Shown piece after piece: positions 18,837 through 27,351 of a stretch of DNA of 36,872 nucleotides (positions within the stretch are counted from its first letter, which is position 1; each line of letters begins with the position of its first letter). The stretch is taken from assembly GCA_018266895.1 (NCBI GenBank), contig JAFDZQ010000037.1, positions 44,450 to 81,321 of the forward strand. Direction: 5' to 3'. Under the pieces are notes generated by a model that was not told the DNA's origin, made no database searches, and saw only the letters and a list, made by a program, of their open reading frames with translations. Source of the stretch: Bacteroidota bacterium. GTDB lineage: Bacteria > Bacteroidota > Ignavibacteria > Tepidaquicellales > Tepidaquicellaceae. A program made the position numbers and the translations under genes.

Positions 18837-20423
18837 ATGAACGGTACTAAAGAAGTTTTATCGGTAAAAGAGGCCAGTAAACAGGCAACGGATTATCTTG
18901 GAAAGACTGTAACAACCTCCAATATTTCATATCTTATTCAATATGGATTAATTAAAAAAATCAGTAGCAATGGAGAGACACTGATTTTTAAAGATGAGTT
19001 GATCAAATATTATGATTCACGGAATGGGGGTAGAGAACATTCCTGGAAAGAACAACTTGGGAAAGAACTAAACTGGGCTTTGTCATTTGATCAATACACA
19101 GAATCCAATACTACAAAACATGTTCACAGACTTCATCCATATAAAGGGAAATATATTCCGCAGCTTGTAGAATATTTTCTTGATAGCCACACTGATACTT
19201 TTAAAAAAGAAACTTACTTCAAAAAAGGTGATATTATTCTCGATCCTTTTTCCGGAAGTGGAACAACATTGGTACAAGCCAGTGAACTTGGAATGCATGC
19301 AATAGGAATTGATGTTTCAGCTTTCAACTCATTAATAGGAAATTGCAAAGTTACAAAATATAATTTGAATGAAGTTCAAACTGAGATCCACCGGATTACA
19401 AGAGCATTGAAAGAATTTTTAATTGGTTCGCATACATTGGAATTTGAAACAAAGCTTTTGAAAGCACTTTCTGAATTCAATAACAAATATTTCCCTGTTC
19501 CTGATTATAAATACAAATTACGTCAAGGTGAAATTGACGAAGATAAATATGGTAATGAAAAAGAGAAAGAGTTTTTACCAATTTACAATAGGCTTTTAAA
19601 AGAATACAAAATAAATATTCGTCAGGAAAAAGCTGATAGTTTTCTTGACAAGTGGTATTCCCGGCACATCCGTGAAGAAATTCAATTCGTTTTTAATGAA
19701 ATCAGAAAGATCAAAAATACTGACACAAAAAAGATTATAAGCTTAATTCTTAGTCGGACAATTCGCAGTTGCAGAGCAACCACACATTCTGATTTGGCGA
19801 CATTGTTAGAGCCAATAACCACAACTTATTATTGCTCTAAGCATGGGAAAATGTGCAAACCTTTATTTTCAATCCTCAAATGGTGGGAAACATATTCAAA
19901 AGACACAGTAAGAAGACTTTCTCAATTTGATAAGTTAAGAACTCAAACTTTTCAATATTGCTTAACTGGCGACAGCAGAACAATTGATATTTTCAAAGAA
20001 TTAGAAAAGAAGAATACAGCATTAGCAGATTTAGCAAAGAAGAAAAAGATCAATGGAATATTTTCTTCTCCCCCTTATGTTGGCCTAATAGATTATCACG
20101 AACAACATGCTTATGCTTATGATTTGTTCGGGTTTGAACGTAAAGATGAGTTAGAAATTGGACGCTTGTACAATGGTCAAGGTAAAGAAGCAAAGCTTAG
20201 TTACATTCAGGGAATCAGCGAAGTTTTGAACAACTGTAAGAAGTATTTAGTCGATGATTTTGATATTTTTTTAGTGGCAAATGATAAGTACAATATGTAT
20301 CCCACAATTGCTGATAATTCCGGAATGAAAATAGTAAATCAATACAAACGCCCGGTATTAAACAGAACTGAAAAAGATAAAGGGGCTTATTCGGAAATTA
20401 TTTTTCATTTAAAAAAACTTTAA
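18837..20423 (+). CDS. Site-specific DNA methyltransferase of R-M island 1
   Basis: The protein has 528 residues. Residues 1-60 look like a small winged-helix or MerR-like DNA-binding segment (LSVKEASKQATDYLGKTVTT, then NISYLIQYGLIKK). The SAM-binding motif I is LDPFSGSGTTL at 135-145, preceded by a motif X-like HPYKGKYIPQLVEYF. The catalytic motif IV is SPPYVGLIDY near residue 411. The order X-I-long insert-IV places the target-recognition region between about 160 and 400. SPPY usually marks N4-cytosine enzymes, though adenine methylation cannot be excluded. Only eight bases separate it from the endonuclease gene, so the pair is very likely cotranscribed. If the partner is a true TdeIII homologue, the expected site is GGNCC. 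Confidence 0.88.
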   Translation: MNGTKEVLSVKEASKQATDYLGKTVTTSNISYLIQYGLIKKISSNGETLIFKDELIKYYDSRNGGREHSWKEQLGKELNWALSFDQYTESNTTKHVHRLHPYKGKYIPQLVEYFLDSHTDTFKKETYFKKGDIILDPFSGSGTTLVQASELGMHAIGIDVSAFNSLIGNCKVTKYNLNEVQTEIHRITRALKEFLIGSHTLEFETKLLKALSEFNNKYFPVPDYKYKLRQGEIDEDKYGNEKEKEFLPIYNRLLKEYKINIRQEKADSFLDKWYSRHIREEIQFVFNEIRKIKNTDTKKIISLILSRTIRSCRATTHSDLATLLEPITTTYYCSKHGKMCKPLFSILKWWETYSKDTVRRLSQFDKLRTQTFQYCLTGDSRTIDIFKELEKKNTALADLAKKKKINGIFSSPPYVGLIDYHEQHAYAYDLFGFERKDELEIGRLYNGQGKEAKLSYIQGISEVLNNCKKYLVDDFDIFLVANDKYNMYPTIADNSGMKIVNQYKRPVLNRTEKDKGAYSEIIFHLKKL

Positions 20424-20431
20424 CATGCCTA

Positions 20432-21214
20432 ATGTCTCTTTCGCTAGATCAAATAAATTCCGTTGAGAAAGTTCTTATAAATTCATTACGAAATAAATTT
20501 CTAAACCACAATTCTGAACCTTCTTCGATGCCCTTTCATTCCAGATTACTTGGAAAAGATAGAATGGCATTATTTTCTTTTATACATTCATTGAATACAA
20601 ATTTCGGAACAAGCATTTTTGAACCTATTGCTAAGTCAATTGCGTCTTCAAATTTCAAGAGTGCTTCTTCACAACAAGTTGCTGGTACTCAAATAAGTTC
20701 AGAAGCTTTTTTAGTTATTGAGCATTTAATGAATGAACTTACGACTGCTATGTCTGAACCAAATAAAGCGAATGAGATGAAATTAATAAAAGCAGTTTGT
20801 CAGAAAGGTGAAATGAGAACAGTAAAACTTACAAAAGTAGATGTTAAACTTGTTTCTAAAACAGATGTAGTTTATTTTATTGATATCAAAACCGCTAAAC
20901 CAAATGCAGGTGGTTTTAAAGAATTCAAAAGAACATTATTACAATGGGTAGCTGCATTTCTTGCTGAAAATCCAAAAGCTAAAGTTGAAAGTTTAATTGC
21001 AATACCATATAATCCTTATGAACCCGAACCTTATAATAGATGGACTATTAGAGGAATGTTAGATTTACCTAATGAGTTAAAAGTAGCGAATGAATTCTGG
21101 GATTTCCTTGGAGGAGAAGGAACATATGTTCAATTATTAGATATATTTGAGAAAGTTGGAATAGAGTTAAGACAAGAGATTGATGATTATTTTTCTAAAT
21201 ATAAGTTTACTTAA
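20432..21214 (+). CDS. TdeIII-family type II restriction endonuclease
   Basis: The protein has 260 residues. The C-terminal block SLIAIPYNPYEPEPYNRWT, RGMLDLPNELKVANEFWDFL and GIELRQEIDDYFSKY is the part I recognise as typical of TdeIII endonucleases. TdeIII cuts GGNCC. A likely PD-(D/E)xK centre is D137/D145 with the DIK of YFIDIKTAKPNAGGF at 151-153. It starts eight bases after the methyltransferase stop and uses the same AT-rich codons. The reading frame is intact, so an active pair is plausible. Family assignment is from memory of the conserved C-terminal block; the specificity is inferred. Confidence 0.82.
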   Translation: MSLSLDQINSVEKVLINSLRNKFLNHNSEPSSMPFHSRLLGKDRMALFSFIHSLNTNFGTSIFEPIAKSIASSNFKSASSQQVAGTQISSEAFLVIEHLMNELTTAMSEPNKANEMKLIKAVCQKGEMRTVKLTKVDVKLVSKTDVVYFIDIKTAKPNAGGFKEFKRTLLQWVAAFLAENPKAKVESLIAIPYNPYEPEPYNRWTIRGMLDLPNELKVANEFWDFLGGEGTYVQLLDIFEKVGIELRQEIDDYFSKYKFT

Positions 21215-21331
21215 TTTAAAAAATCGAAGTTTTTGTGAAAGTTTATTCATGGGATTTTATAAGCGATAAAGATTTTAATGTTTTAAAAAATACTTTAATT
21301 TAATTGCAAATAAGTTTTGCCTACTAATTTT
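21215..21331 (+). other. Short coding scrap after R-M island 1
   Basis: From about 21220 to 21303 one frame reads KIEVFVKVYSWDFISDKDF and continues a few codons to a TAA. This looks like the beginning of a protein, but there is no convincing start and it ends after 27 codons. I take it as a gene fragment or chance. Confidence 0.25.
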
Positions 21332-21487
21332 CTAATTATTTGTCATTTCTTTTGCTCTGTGATTCATCGCATCAAAACTCATTTCACTTATACTATTATC
21401 ACTGAAAAGATTTTCCCTTAATTTTGTATGATCAACCGGATTTTTGATAACAAGAGAAATAAAATTTTCCGTAACAGTCAGCCCCAT
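21332..21487 (-). pseudogene. Small reading frame or remnant, 51 codons
   Basis: The minus strand from ATG at 21487 reads MGLTVTENFISLVIKNPVDH, continues TKLRENLFSDNSISEMSFDA and ends RAKEMTNN before TAG. The composition is protein-like. The same frame stays open a further 11 codons upstream (EKGYNLLIQE) to a TAA, which suggests the original start has been lost. The size and acidic/polar character would suit an antitoxin-type or uncharacterised small protein, but no family is recognised. It sits between R-M island 1 and the tandem repeat. Confidence 0.35.
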
Positions 21488-21572
21488 TTCCTGTATCAAT
21501 AAATTGTATCCTTTTTCTTAATTTACCGACGGCTTAAAAATGTTTTTAAATTTATAAACTTCCTACTGAAAG

Positions 21573-21803
21573 TTTGAAATTTACAACAAATATTCTGAAA
21601 TTTACAGAAGTTAGTTTGATACTTACAGCAGATAGTTTGAAATTTACAGCAGATATTCTGAAATTTACAGCAGATATTCTGAAATTTACAGCAGATAGTT
21701 TGATTCTTACAACAGATAGTTTGATACTTACAACAGATAGTTTGATACTTACAACAGATAGTTTGATTCTTACAACAGATAGTTTGATACTTACAACGGA
21801 TAG
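21573..21803. repeat. 21-bp tandem repeat, 11 copies
   Basis: There are eleven head-to-tail units of 21 bases with no spacers, roughly TTTGATACTTACAACAGATA plus G. Two sub-types occur: the middle copies read TCTGAAATTTACAGCAGATA plus T, and the distal copies carry the GATACTTACAACAGATAG form, nearly identical to one another. Because 21 is a multiple of three, frames stay open across the array. The plus strand would encode repeats of SLILTTD or ILKFTAD, and the minus strand QTICCKY or QNICCKF, up to 105 codons. Neither frame has a ribosome site or non-repeat domain that would make it convincing as a gene. Confidence 0.85.
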
Positions 21804-22075
21804 TTGGGAATGTCAAAATATGTAATGTTAGTATAAACAAGGCATGCCTTTTCTCTCAGTATAGATATAATTTATAACTCATGATCCTTTCTGTATTAAA
21901 ATAAATTTGATTCACTTTGAATTATGCAGAATTATTCTCCGTTAAGTTCCAACAGTGTAATTTTATCATGAAGTAAATGTAAGCCGGTGCGGGAGACTGA
22001 GCGCGGATATGAAAAATCTAAATTTATACGGGTACTTCACTCCGGAAGAGGATCATTAAATCTGTCAGTAGTGAA
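21804..22075. other. Non-coding stretch between tandem repeat and higA pseudogene
   Basis: No supported gene. A short frame starting at the ATG near 22010 (MKNLNLYGYFTPEEDH) ends at the TAA before the higA remnant. It is too short to call. No HigB/RelE-type toxin is recognisable here. Confidence 0.4.
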
Positions 22076-22365
22076 ATGAAAAATTTAAAAAACATACACC
22101 CGGGTGAAATTCTTCTTGAAGAGTTTCTTATACTAATAACATCAGTGCTTATAAACTATCTGCAGATTTAAGTATTCCTCAGTCACGAATTTCTAAAATA
22201 CTTAACGGAAGCAGACGCATAACTGCCGATACTGCTTTGAGACTTTCTAAATATTTCGGGAATAGTGCAAAATTCCGGCTGGGACTTCAGGATGACTATG
22301 ATATAGGAGAAGAAGAAAACCTTAAAAAGAAATCATTGGATGCAATCAAGCAACATGCAGCATAG
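22076..22365 (+). pseudogene. higA: Frameshifted HigA-type antitoxin (XRE family)
   Basis: The first frame reads MKNLKNIHPGEILLEEFLI, the diagnostic HigA N-terminus, then runs into a stop. After a one-base shift near 22132 the next frame continues NNISAYKLSADLSIPQSRIS, KILNGSRRITADTALRLSKY and FGNSAKFRLGLQDDYDI, the helix-turn-helix and C-terminus of HigA. Intact relatives have the junction as IPMNISAYKL, so one base is missing. Both halves are otherwise undamaged, which suggests recent inactivation or a sequencing error. The expected HigB toxin gene is not found upstream. In working systems HigA neutralises HigB and represses the operon. Confidence 0.82.
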
Positions 22366-22639
22366 AATATGAAAGTTAAAAGTTTGTTTAAAAAGTACGG
22401 CATAAAATACAGTTTTTTACATTCACCATTATATCTATGAAAACAGACCTTAATATCAATTCGGCATTTTTCTGATCCAAATATATACCCTGTTTAAACT
22501 TTGTTTAATTCTGTGACCGGTTTTGACAATACTCTATATTTAGCAAATTTAAATTAACATTCTTGATTTTAAATTCAATGCAAAGTATGTTAATAATAAT
22601 TTTGTATTAAATTTAAATTAATAACAGAGGAGACAGAAT
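22366..22639. other. AT-rich intergenic stretch
   Basis: No gene is supported. The last part holds the leader of the truncated secreted-protein gene, whose ribosome site GAGGAG is at 22627-22632. Confidence 0.35.
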
Positions 22640-22831
22640 ATGAAAAAAATTTTTCTTTATTTATTTCTTTTAAACGCTGCAGTATCATATAGCCAGTGGT
22701 CTTATGTAAGCACAATTCCTGGTTCGGGAGAAATATACAGCATTTCGGTTCTGAATCAGAATCTGATCTGGGTTTGCAGTGATAACAGTGCTGTCTTAAG
22801 ATCAACTAACGAAAGAAATTTATGCTTGTGA
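22640..22831 (+). pseudogene. Truncated secreted beta-propeller protein (N-terminus only)
   Basis: There are 63 codons. A good ribosome site (GAGGAG) and signal peptide (MKKIFLYLFLLNAAVSYSQW) are followed by one propeller-type strand pair, GSGEIYSISVLNQNLIWVCS then VLRSTN, as in the YCF48/BNR repeats of the gene at 27470. The frame then ends in a few unrelated residues (ERNLCL). Full members have several hundred residues and a sorting tail. The 5' end looks functional and the rest has been lost, with short palindromes following directly. It may still be translated into a useless peptide. Confidence 0.65.
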
Positions 22832-23097
22832 AATAATTTTTTGTAAAAAATATATTTGTACGATACCTTCGGTATCGATTTCCTTTTCATTTCATTTTCT
22901 ATAAACGTTTAATCCCTTCGGGATTAGGATAAAAGTGTTTCATTCAAATTAATTTCATATATTAATAACTATTCCTGAACAGATGCAGAAGGCATCTGAC
23001 GTTTATTGCAATATGCAATTAAAAAAATTATTTTTGATAAGACGCAGTAATAAATCCGGTATTTGTAATCCGGAATCAGAAACATTATAAACCGGCA
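22832..23097. repeat. Cluster of short palindromes with TTC/GAA centres
   Basis: Three small hairpins lie within about 140 bases: CGATACC TTC GGTATCG at 22861-22877, AATCCC TTC GGGATT near 22911-22925, and CAGATGC AGAAG GCATCTG near 22980-22998. The stems differ but the centres share TTC or its complement. This looks like a REP-like family. The cluster separates the truncated gene from the cyclase-type regulator. No reading frame is visible. Confidence 0.5.
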
Positions 23098-25965
23098 ATG
23101 AATGACATTCCAACGGGCATAGTAACTTTTTTATTCACCGATATTGAAGGGAGCACTAAACTTTATCAGGATTTCCCTGAATCAATGCCTGCTGCCATTG
23201 AAAAACATAATTCGATTCTCAATGAGTCAGTGAATTCTTTCAATGGTTTTGTATTTAAAACCGTCGGAGATGCTTTCTGCTGCGCATTCAGTAATCCCGA
23301 TGAAGCTGTTAACGCAGCTTTTGATGCTCAGACAAAACTCAGTTCGGCTGAATGGAACGATGCTGTAATAAATGTCCGGATGGGAATTCATTCCGGCAGA
23401 TCGGAATGGAACGGGAAGGATTACATGGGTTATGTAACACTTGCAAGAACGCAGAGAATAATGTCTTCCGCTTACGGCGGTCAGATACTCATCTCAGATG
23501 ATGCTTTCGGATCAATAGGAGATGTAAAGCCGGATAATTTTTCTTTCAGGGATCTCGGTGAAAGAAGATTAAAGGATCTGATACAGCCGATGAAACTTTA
23601 TCAGATCGTCTCGGATAAAATTCAGTCTGACTTCCCTCCCCTGAAAACACTTGATGCAAGGCCTAATAATCTTTCCGTGCAGCTTACGAGTTTTATCGGA
23701 AGGGAAAAAGAAATTTCCGAAATTAGAAAATTATTATCCGGTACACGCCTTCTTTCAATACTCGGGCCGGGAGGCACGGGAAAAACAAGAATGGCTCTGC
23801 AGACCGGAGCTGATGTCATTGATGAATTTAATGACGGAGTATGGATAACAGAACTTGCGCCGCTGTCTGATCCCGAACTTGTGCTTCCTACAATTGCAAG
23901 ATCAGCAGGCATAAGCGAGCAGCCCGGACAGAAAACGGAAACCACGCTTCTTAATTATTTAAAAGAAAAAGAATTACTGATCATACTTGACAACTGCGAG
24001 CATTTAATAGAAGAAGCCTCTAAAACGGCTGAAAAGATTCTGCAGTTTTGCAGTAAAGTCAAAATCATTGCAACAAGCAGAGAAGCATTAAGAAGCGACG
24101 GTGAAACTGTATTCAGGATCCTGTCGCTTTCACATCCTGACCCTGCTAAGAAAATTACACCTCTGGAACTTTCACAGTATGAAGCCGTCAGATTATTCAT
24201 TGAAAGAGCTTTAACTGTCAATCCGAACTTCAGAATAAATAATGATAATGCTCCTGCGCTGGCTCAGATTTGCTTTCAGCTTGACGGCATACCGCTTGCG
24301 ATAGAACTGGCAGCTGCCAGAGTGAATATTCTGAATGTTCAAAAAATTTCTCAGAAATTAAATGACCGGTTCAGACTGCTTACAGGCGGCAAGAGAACCG
24401 CTCTTCCGAGACAGCAGACTCTGAAGGCGATGATAGACTGGAGTTACGATCTGCTGACTGAAAAAGAAAAGAAATTATTTCAGCGGCTTTCGGTTTTTAC
24501 GGGCGGCTGGGTAATTGAAGCGGCTGAAGAGATCTGCACAAATGAGGAAATTGATAATTTTGAAATGCTGGACGTTCATACAAATCTGCTGGATAAATCA
24601 CTTATTTACACTTCGGAAAAATCGGGTTCTGTCAGATTTTATTTATTAGAAACTGTAAAGCAGTATGCAGATGAGAAACTCGGAGAAGACACCGGTCTGA
24701 GACGAAATCATTACAATTATTTCAGCAGTCTTGCTGACCATGAGAGTATGAAACTTAAAGGGATTGATCAGCTGCACTGGGTCCGGTTAATTGATACTGA
24801 ACTTGATAACATCAGAGCCGCCATTCTATGGGCATCGGAAAATGATACCGCAGAAGCATGCAGATTAATTTATACGTTTTCCGAATTCTGGAAAATCAAG
24901 GGTTATTTTCTGGAAGGATTGCAGACATGCATAAAGATTCTGAATTCAGGCAGAATTACTGATGAATTTTCTAAAGCAAAAGTTTTATTTATTGCAGCAC
25001 TGATGAATCAGAACATAGGGAATTCGGCTGAAGCTGAAAGGTTTCTTGAAGAGAGTCATAATATTTTCCGGAAAGTAAACAGCTTATCTGATATAGGCAA
25101 CTGTCTGAACATATCCGGCCTGATCTATTATTCTTTTAAAGGTGATTATGAAAAAGCTTATGAATTACACAATCAGGCAATTTCTATATTCCGTGAACTT
25201 GACATAAAAAGCGGAATAGCATTTTCTTTTTACAATATTTCATTTACGGTTCATCTGAGAGGAGACAGTGATCTGGCTATGGAATATAAAAAAGAATCCC
25301 TAAGAATTTACAAAGAATTAAATGATTTAAATCAGGTGTCTCTTGTGCAGGCAAGTATAGGAGTATTTGAATATAAAAGAGATAACCTGGAATCTGCAAA
25401 GTCGTATTCGGAGGAAAGCCTTGCTATTGCAAATGATTTAGGAAACAAATATTTAATATGTATTAATCTGATAAATCTCGGCTGTGTTTACATAGAATAC
25501 AGGCAATATGAGAAAGCAAGGCAGATGCTTGAAGAAGCGCTTACCATAATTAAGGAATACGGATATACAAGCAGTTTGCTTGTCGCGCTGTTGTATCTCG
25601 GGAATGTAGAATCAGGACCAGGGAATTACATCAATGCGATCAGCTATTATAAGCAATCAATTCTGACAGGGAGTGAAGCCGGAGTTAATTTTTTTCTGTC
25701 AACAAATATTTTCCTGATCGCAAAATCTTATTTTGAACTGAAAGATTATATCACATCCCTTAAGTATTTGTTTTTTCTGAAAACAATAATTGAATTTAAA
25801 AACGATCCTCTCGGCAATGCAAATTTGTCAGAAGCGGAAAATCTGAGAAATACGATTTGCGGAATTATCGGCAAAGACAGGTTTGATGAAATTCAGATTG
25901 AATCCCTTAAATTAAGCAAGGAAGAAATTGTAAGATTTGCGCTGAGTGATGTATCAGGAGTATAA
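23098..25965 (+). CDS. Class III cyclase domain, NB-ARC-type ATPase and TPR regulator
   Basis: The protein has 955 residues. Residues 6-170 are a class III nucleotide cyclase domain: GIVTFLFTDIEGSTKLYQDF with metal ligand D15, FKTVGDAFCCAF with D58, and DYMGYVTLARTQRIM. Residues 195-500 are a P-loop ATPase of the LuxR/AfsR type: SFIGREKEISEI, the Walker A loop GPGGTGKTRMA near 223-233, LLIILDNCEHL, ATSREALR and GIPLAIELAAARVN. From about 600 on come TPR-like helical repeats (YEKAYELHNQAISIFRELD). The usual transition-state Asn of the cyclase motif (N-x-x-x-R) is not present here, so activity is uncertain. A second gene of this type begins at 36367. Signal input and output are unknown. Confidence 0.85.
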   Translation: MNDIPTGIVTFLFTDIEGSTKLYQDFPESMPAAIEKHNSILNESVNSFNGFVFKTVGDAFCCAFSNPDEAVNAAFDAQTKLSSAEWNDAVINVRMGIHSGRSEWNGKDYMGYVTLARTQRIMSSAYGGQILISDDAFGSIGDVKPDNFSFRDLGERRLKDLIQPMKLYQIVSDKIQSDFPPLKTLDARPNNLSVQLTSFIGREKEISEIRKLLSGTRLLSILGPGGTGKTRMALQTGADVIDEFNDGVWITELAPLSDPELVLPTIARSAGISEQPGQKTETTLLNYLKEKELLIILDNCEHLIEEASKTAEKILQFCSKVKIIATSREALRSDGETVFRILSLSHPDPAKKITPLELSQYEAVRLFIERALTVNPNFRINNDNAPALAQICFQLDGIPLAIELAAARVNILNVQKISQKLNDRFRLLTGGKRTALPRQQTLKAMIDWSYDLLTEKEKKLFQRLSVFTGGWVIEAAEEICTNEEIDNFEMLDVHTNLLDKSLIYTSEKSGSVRFYLLETVKQYADEKLGEDTGLRRNHYNYFSSLADHESMKLKGIDQLHWVRLIDTELDNIRAAILWASENDTAEACRLIYTFSEFWKIKGYFLEGLQTCIKILNSGRITDEFSKAKVLFIAALMNQNIGNSAEAERFLEESHNIFRKVNSLSDIGNCLNISGLIYYSFKGDYEKAYELHNQAISIFRELDIKSGIAFSFYNISFTVHLRGDSDLAMEYKKESLRIYKELNDLNQVSLVQASIGVFEYKRDNLESAKSYSEESLAIANDLGNKYLICINLINLGCVYIEYRQYEKARQMLEEALTIIKEYGYTSSLLVALLYLGNVESGPGNYINAISYYKQSILTGSEAGVNFFLSTNIFLIAKSYFELKDYITSLKYLFFLKTIIEFKNDPLGNANLSEAENLRNTICGIIGKDRFDEIQIESLKLSKEEIVRFALSDVSGV

Positions 25966-26168
25966 TATACAGTAACAACCGTGTTGTCCAAAACAATTTA
26001 TTCTTTGTAAAAAATATTTATTTTATTTTCCGCCACGAAAAAATGCTGACTATATTAACAATTCATTTTTCAAATTCAGGTTAATCAGTGAAATTAATTG
26101 TAATGATTTGTATTTAATCACAGAACAGTCAACTTTAGTAAATAAATTTGTAAATTAAATCAGTCCTA

Positions 26169-27290
26169 ATGAAATCAAATAACAAATTAATTTTACAAAT
26201 CCCGGTAATATTCTTAATAATTTTATTATTTTGTTTAAAAACTTTTGCACAGAAAGATCAGACTGACAATATGAAAATTGACAAACAAAAGATATATGTT
26301 TACTGCTTAGACGGAAATTTAATGCCGGCTCTGGAGATACTGAGATCCTATGATGAGAGTAAACTTAATGACGATGATCTGAAATTCAAAACAGACATTG
26401 AAAACAGGTTCGGCTTTGAAGAAGACAAAAGCATTTACCCTTTAAACGGAAATACACAGATACAGGGACTGATGGAAATTTACAAAAAATACTGGAGGAT
26501 GTCGCTTTTGTCAGACAATGCGAATAATTACGGAAATTACGATAGTCTACTTAAGAAAAATGTTTCTGATTTTTTATCAACTCAATTCCCTGACGAAAAA
26601 GACAATATTAGTAATGAAGACAGCATAGATGTTTATTTGAAGAAGTATATCAGTTCGAACGGTCTGCTTACTACAGGATTTGGCAAGACGGGGAAGTTTT
26701 ATGATCTGCTAGTATGGAAAACTCAGGAGGACACTTCATTTAAATTCAGTCTTCACGGAGAGGAAACAGGAGCTAAAGTTGTATTCATGGAAGACTTCAT
26801 CACTCTCGGATGGGAGGAATACGCAACACTCGGACGGTATTACCCCGGAGGCTGGGCTACAGCAGATGCCTTATACTGCGTTAAGAGCGCTTACGACACT
26901 GAGAGTGAGAATTTTAAGATAAGTTACCTTGCTCACGAGAGCAGGCATTTTGCGGATTATAAATTATTTCCGAAATTAAAGAGTGCTGATCTGGAATACA
27001 GGGCAAAGCTGACAGAACTAAGCATGGCTGATACTACTTTGTATCATACAATAGAATTTTTCATAAAGAATTCAAATTATGAAAGCGATAACGGACACTC
27101 TGTTGCAAATTACTGCGTGATGAGAAATATGTCAGAATCACTTTTCAAATCTGAATTTGAAAACGACATGAATAAATGGAAAGGGCTGGATAAGGAACTG
27201 ATAAACAACACGGCGTATGAATTACTTAAGGCAAATACGGAAGAATTAAAAAAACTCGGCACTGCAGTGGAAGTATATATAAAGAAATAA
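26169..27290 (+). CDS. Secreted protein with HExxH motif, putative metalloprotease
   Basis: The protein has 373 residues. The hydrophobic N-terminus (residues 6-27, ending KTFAQK) is a signal peptide or anchor. The notable feature is YLAHESRHFADYKLF: H256-E257-x-x-H260 is a zinc-peptidase motif. Acidic candidates for a third ligand follow in DLEYRAKLTELS (E276 or E283). Upstream, GKTGKFYDLLVWKTQEDTSF and WEEYATLGRYYPGGWA look like the strand-rich part of a small catalytic domain. I do not recognise a named family. The assignment as a gluzincin-type peptidase is inference from the motif. The gene is alone, 204 bases after the cyclase-type regulator. Confidence 0.6.
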   Translation: MKSNNKLILQIPVIFLIILLFCLKTFAQKDQTDNMKIDKQKIYVYCLDGNLMPALEILRSYDESKLNDDDLKFKTDIENRFGFEEDKSIYPLNGNTQIQGLMEIYKKYWRMSLLSDNANNYGNYDSLLKKNVSDFLSTQFPDEKDNISNEDSIDVYLKKYISSNGLLTTGFGKTGKFYDLLVWKTQEDTSFKFSLHGEETGAKVVFMEDFITLGWEEYATLGRYYPGGWATADALYCVKSAYDTESENFKISYLAHESRHFADYKLFPKLKSADLEYRAKLTELSMADTTLYHTIEFFIKNSNYESDNGHSVANYCVMRNMSESLFKSEFENDMNKWKGLDKELINNTAYELLKANTEELKKLGTAVEVYIKK

Positions 27291-27301
27291 GTTTAAAGTA
27301 T

Positions 27302-27351
27302 CTTACACAAAAATCCTGATAAAACTGCAGTCGTTATCAGGTATGTGTAAG
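27302..27351. terminator. Hairpin between metalloprotease-like and propeller genes
   Basis: Two stacked stems: CTTACAC/GTGTAAG (27302-27308 with 27345-27351) and CCTGATAA/TTATCAGG (27315-27322 with 27334-27341). It lies 12 bases after a stop codon, but there is no T run, so termination would be weak or factor-dependent. Confidence 0.45.

Noticed and set aside
21573..21803. CRISPR-like array
   Set aside because: Units are directly adjacent with no spacers, and no cas gene is present.
21523..21840. Reading frames of 105 (minus) and 83 (plus) codons through the tandem array
   Set aside because: Openness follows from the 21-base period. There is no ribosome site, no domain outside the repeat, and both strands are equally open.
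21840..22075. A HigB toxin gene before higA
   Set aside because: No frame shows RelE/HigB features; the nearest short frame ends PEEDH and is only 16 codons.
22590..22805. Minus-strand open frame opposite the truncated secreted-protein gene
   Set aside because: The plus strand there has a ribosome site and a signal peptide; the antisense frame has neither.
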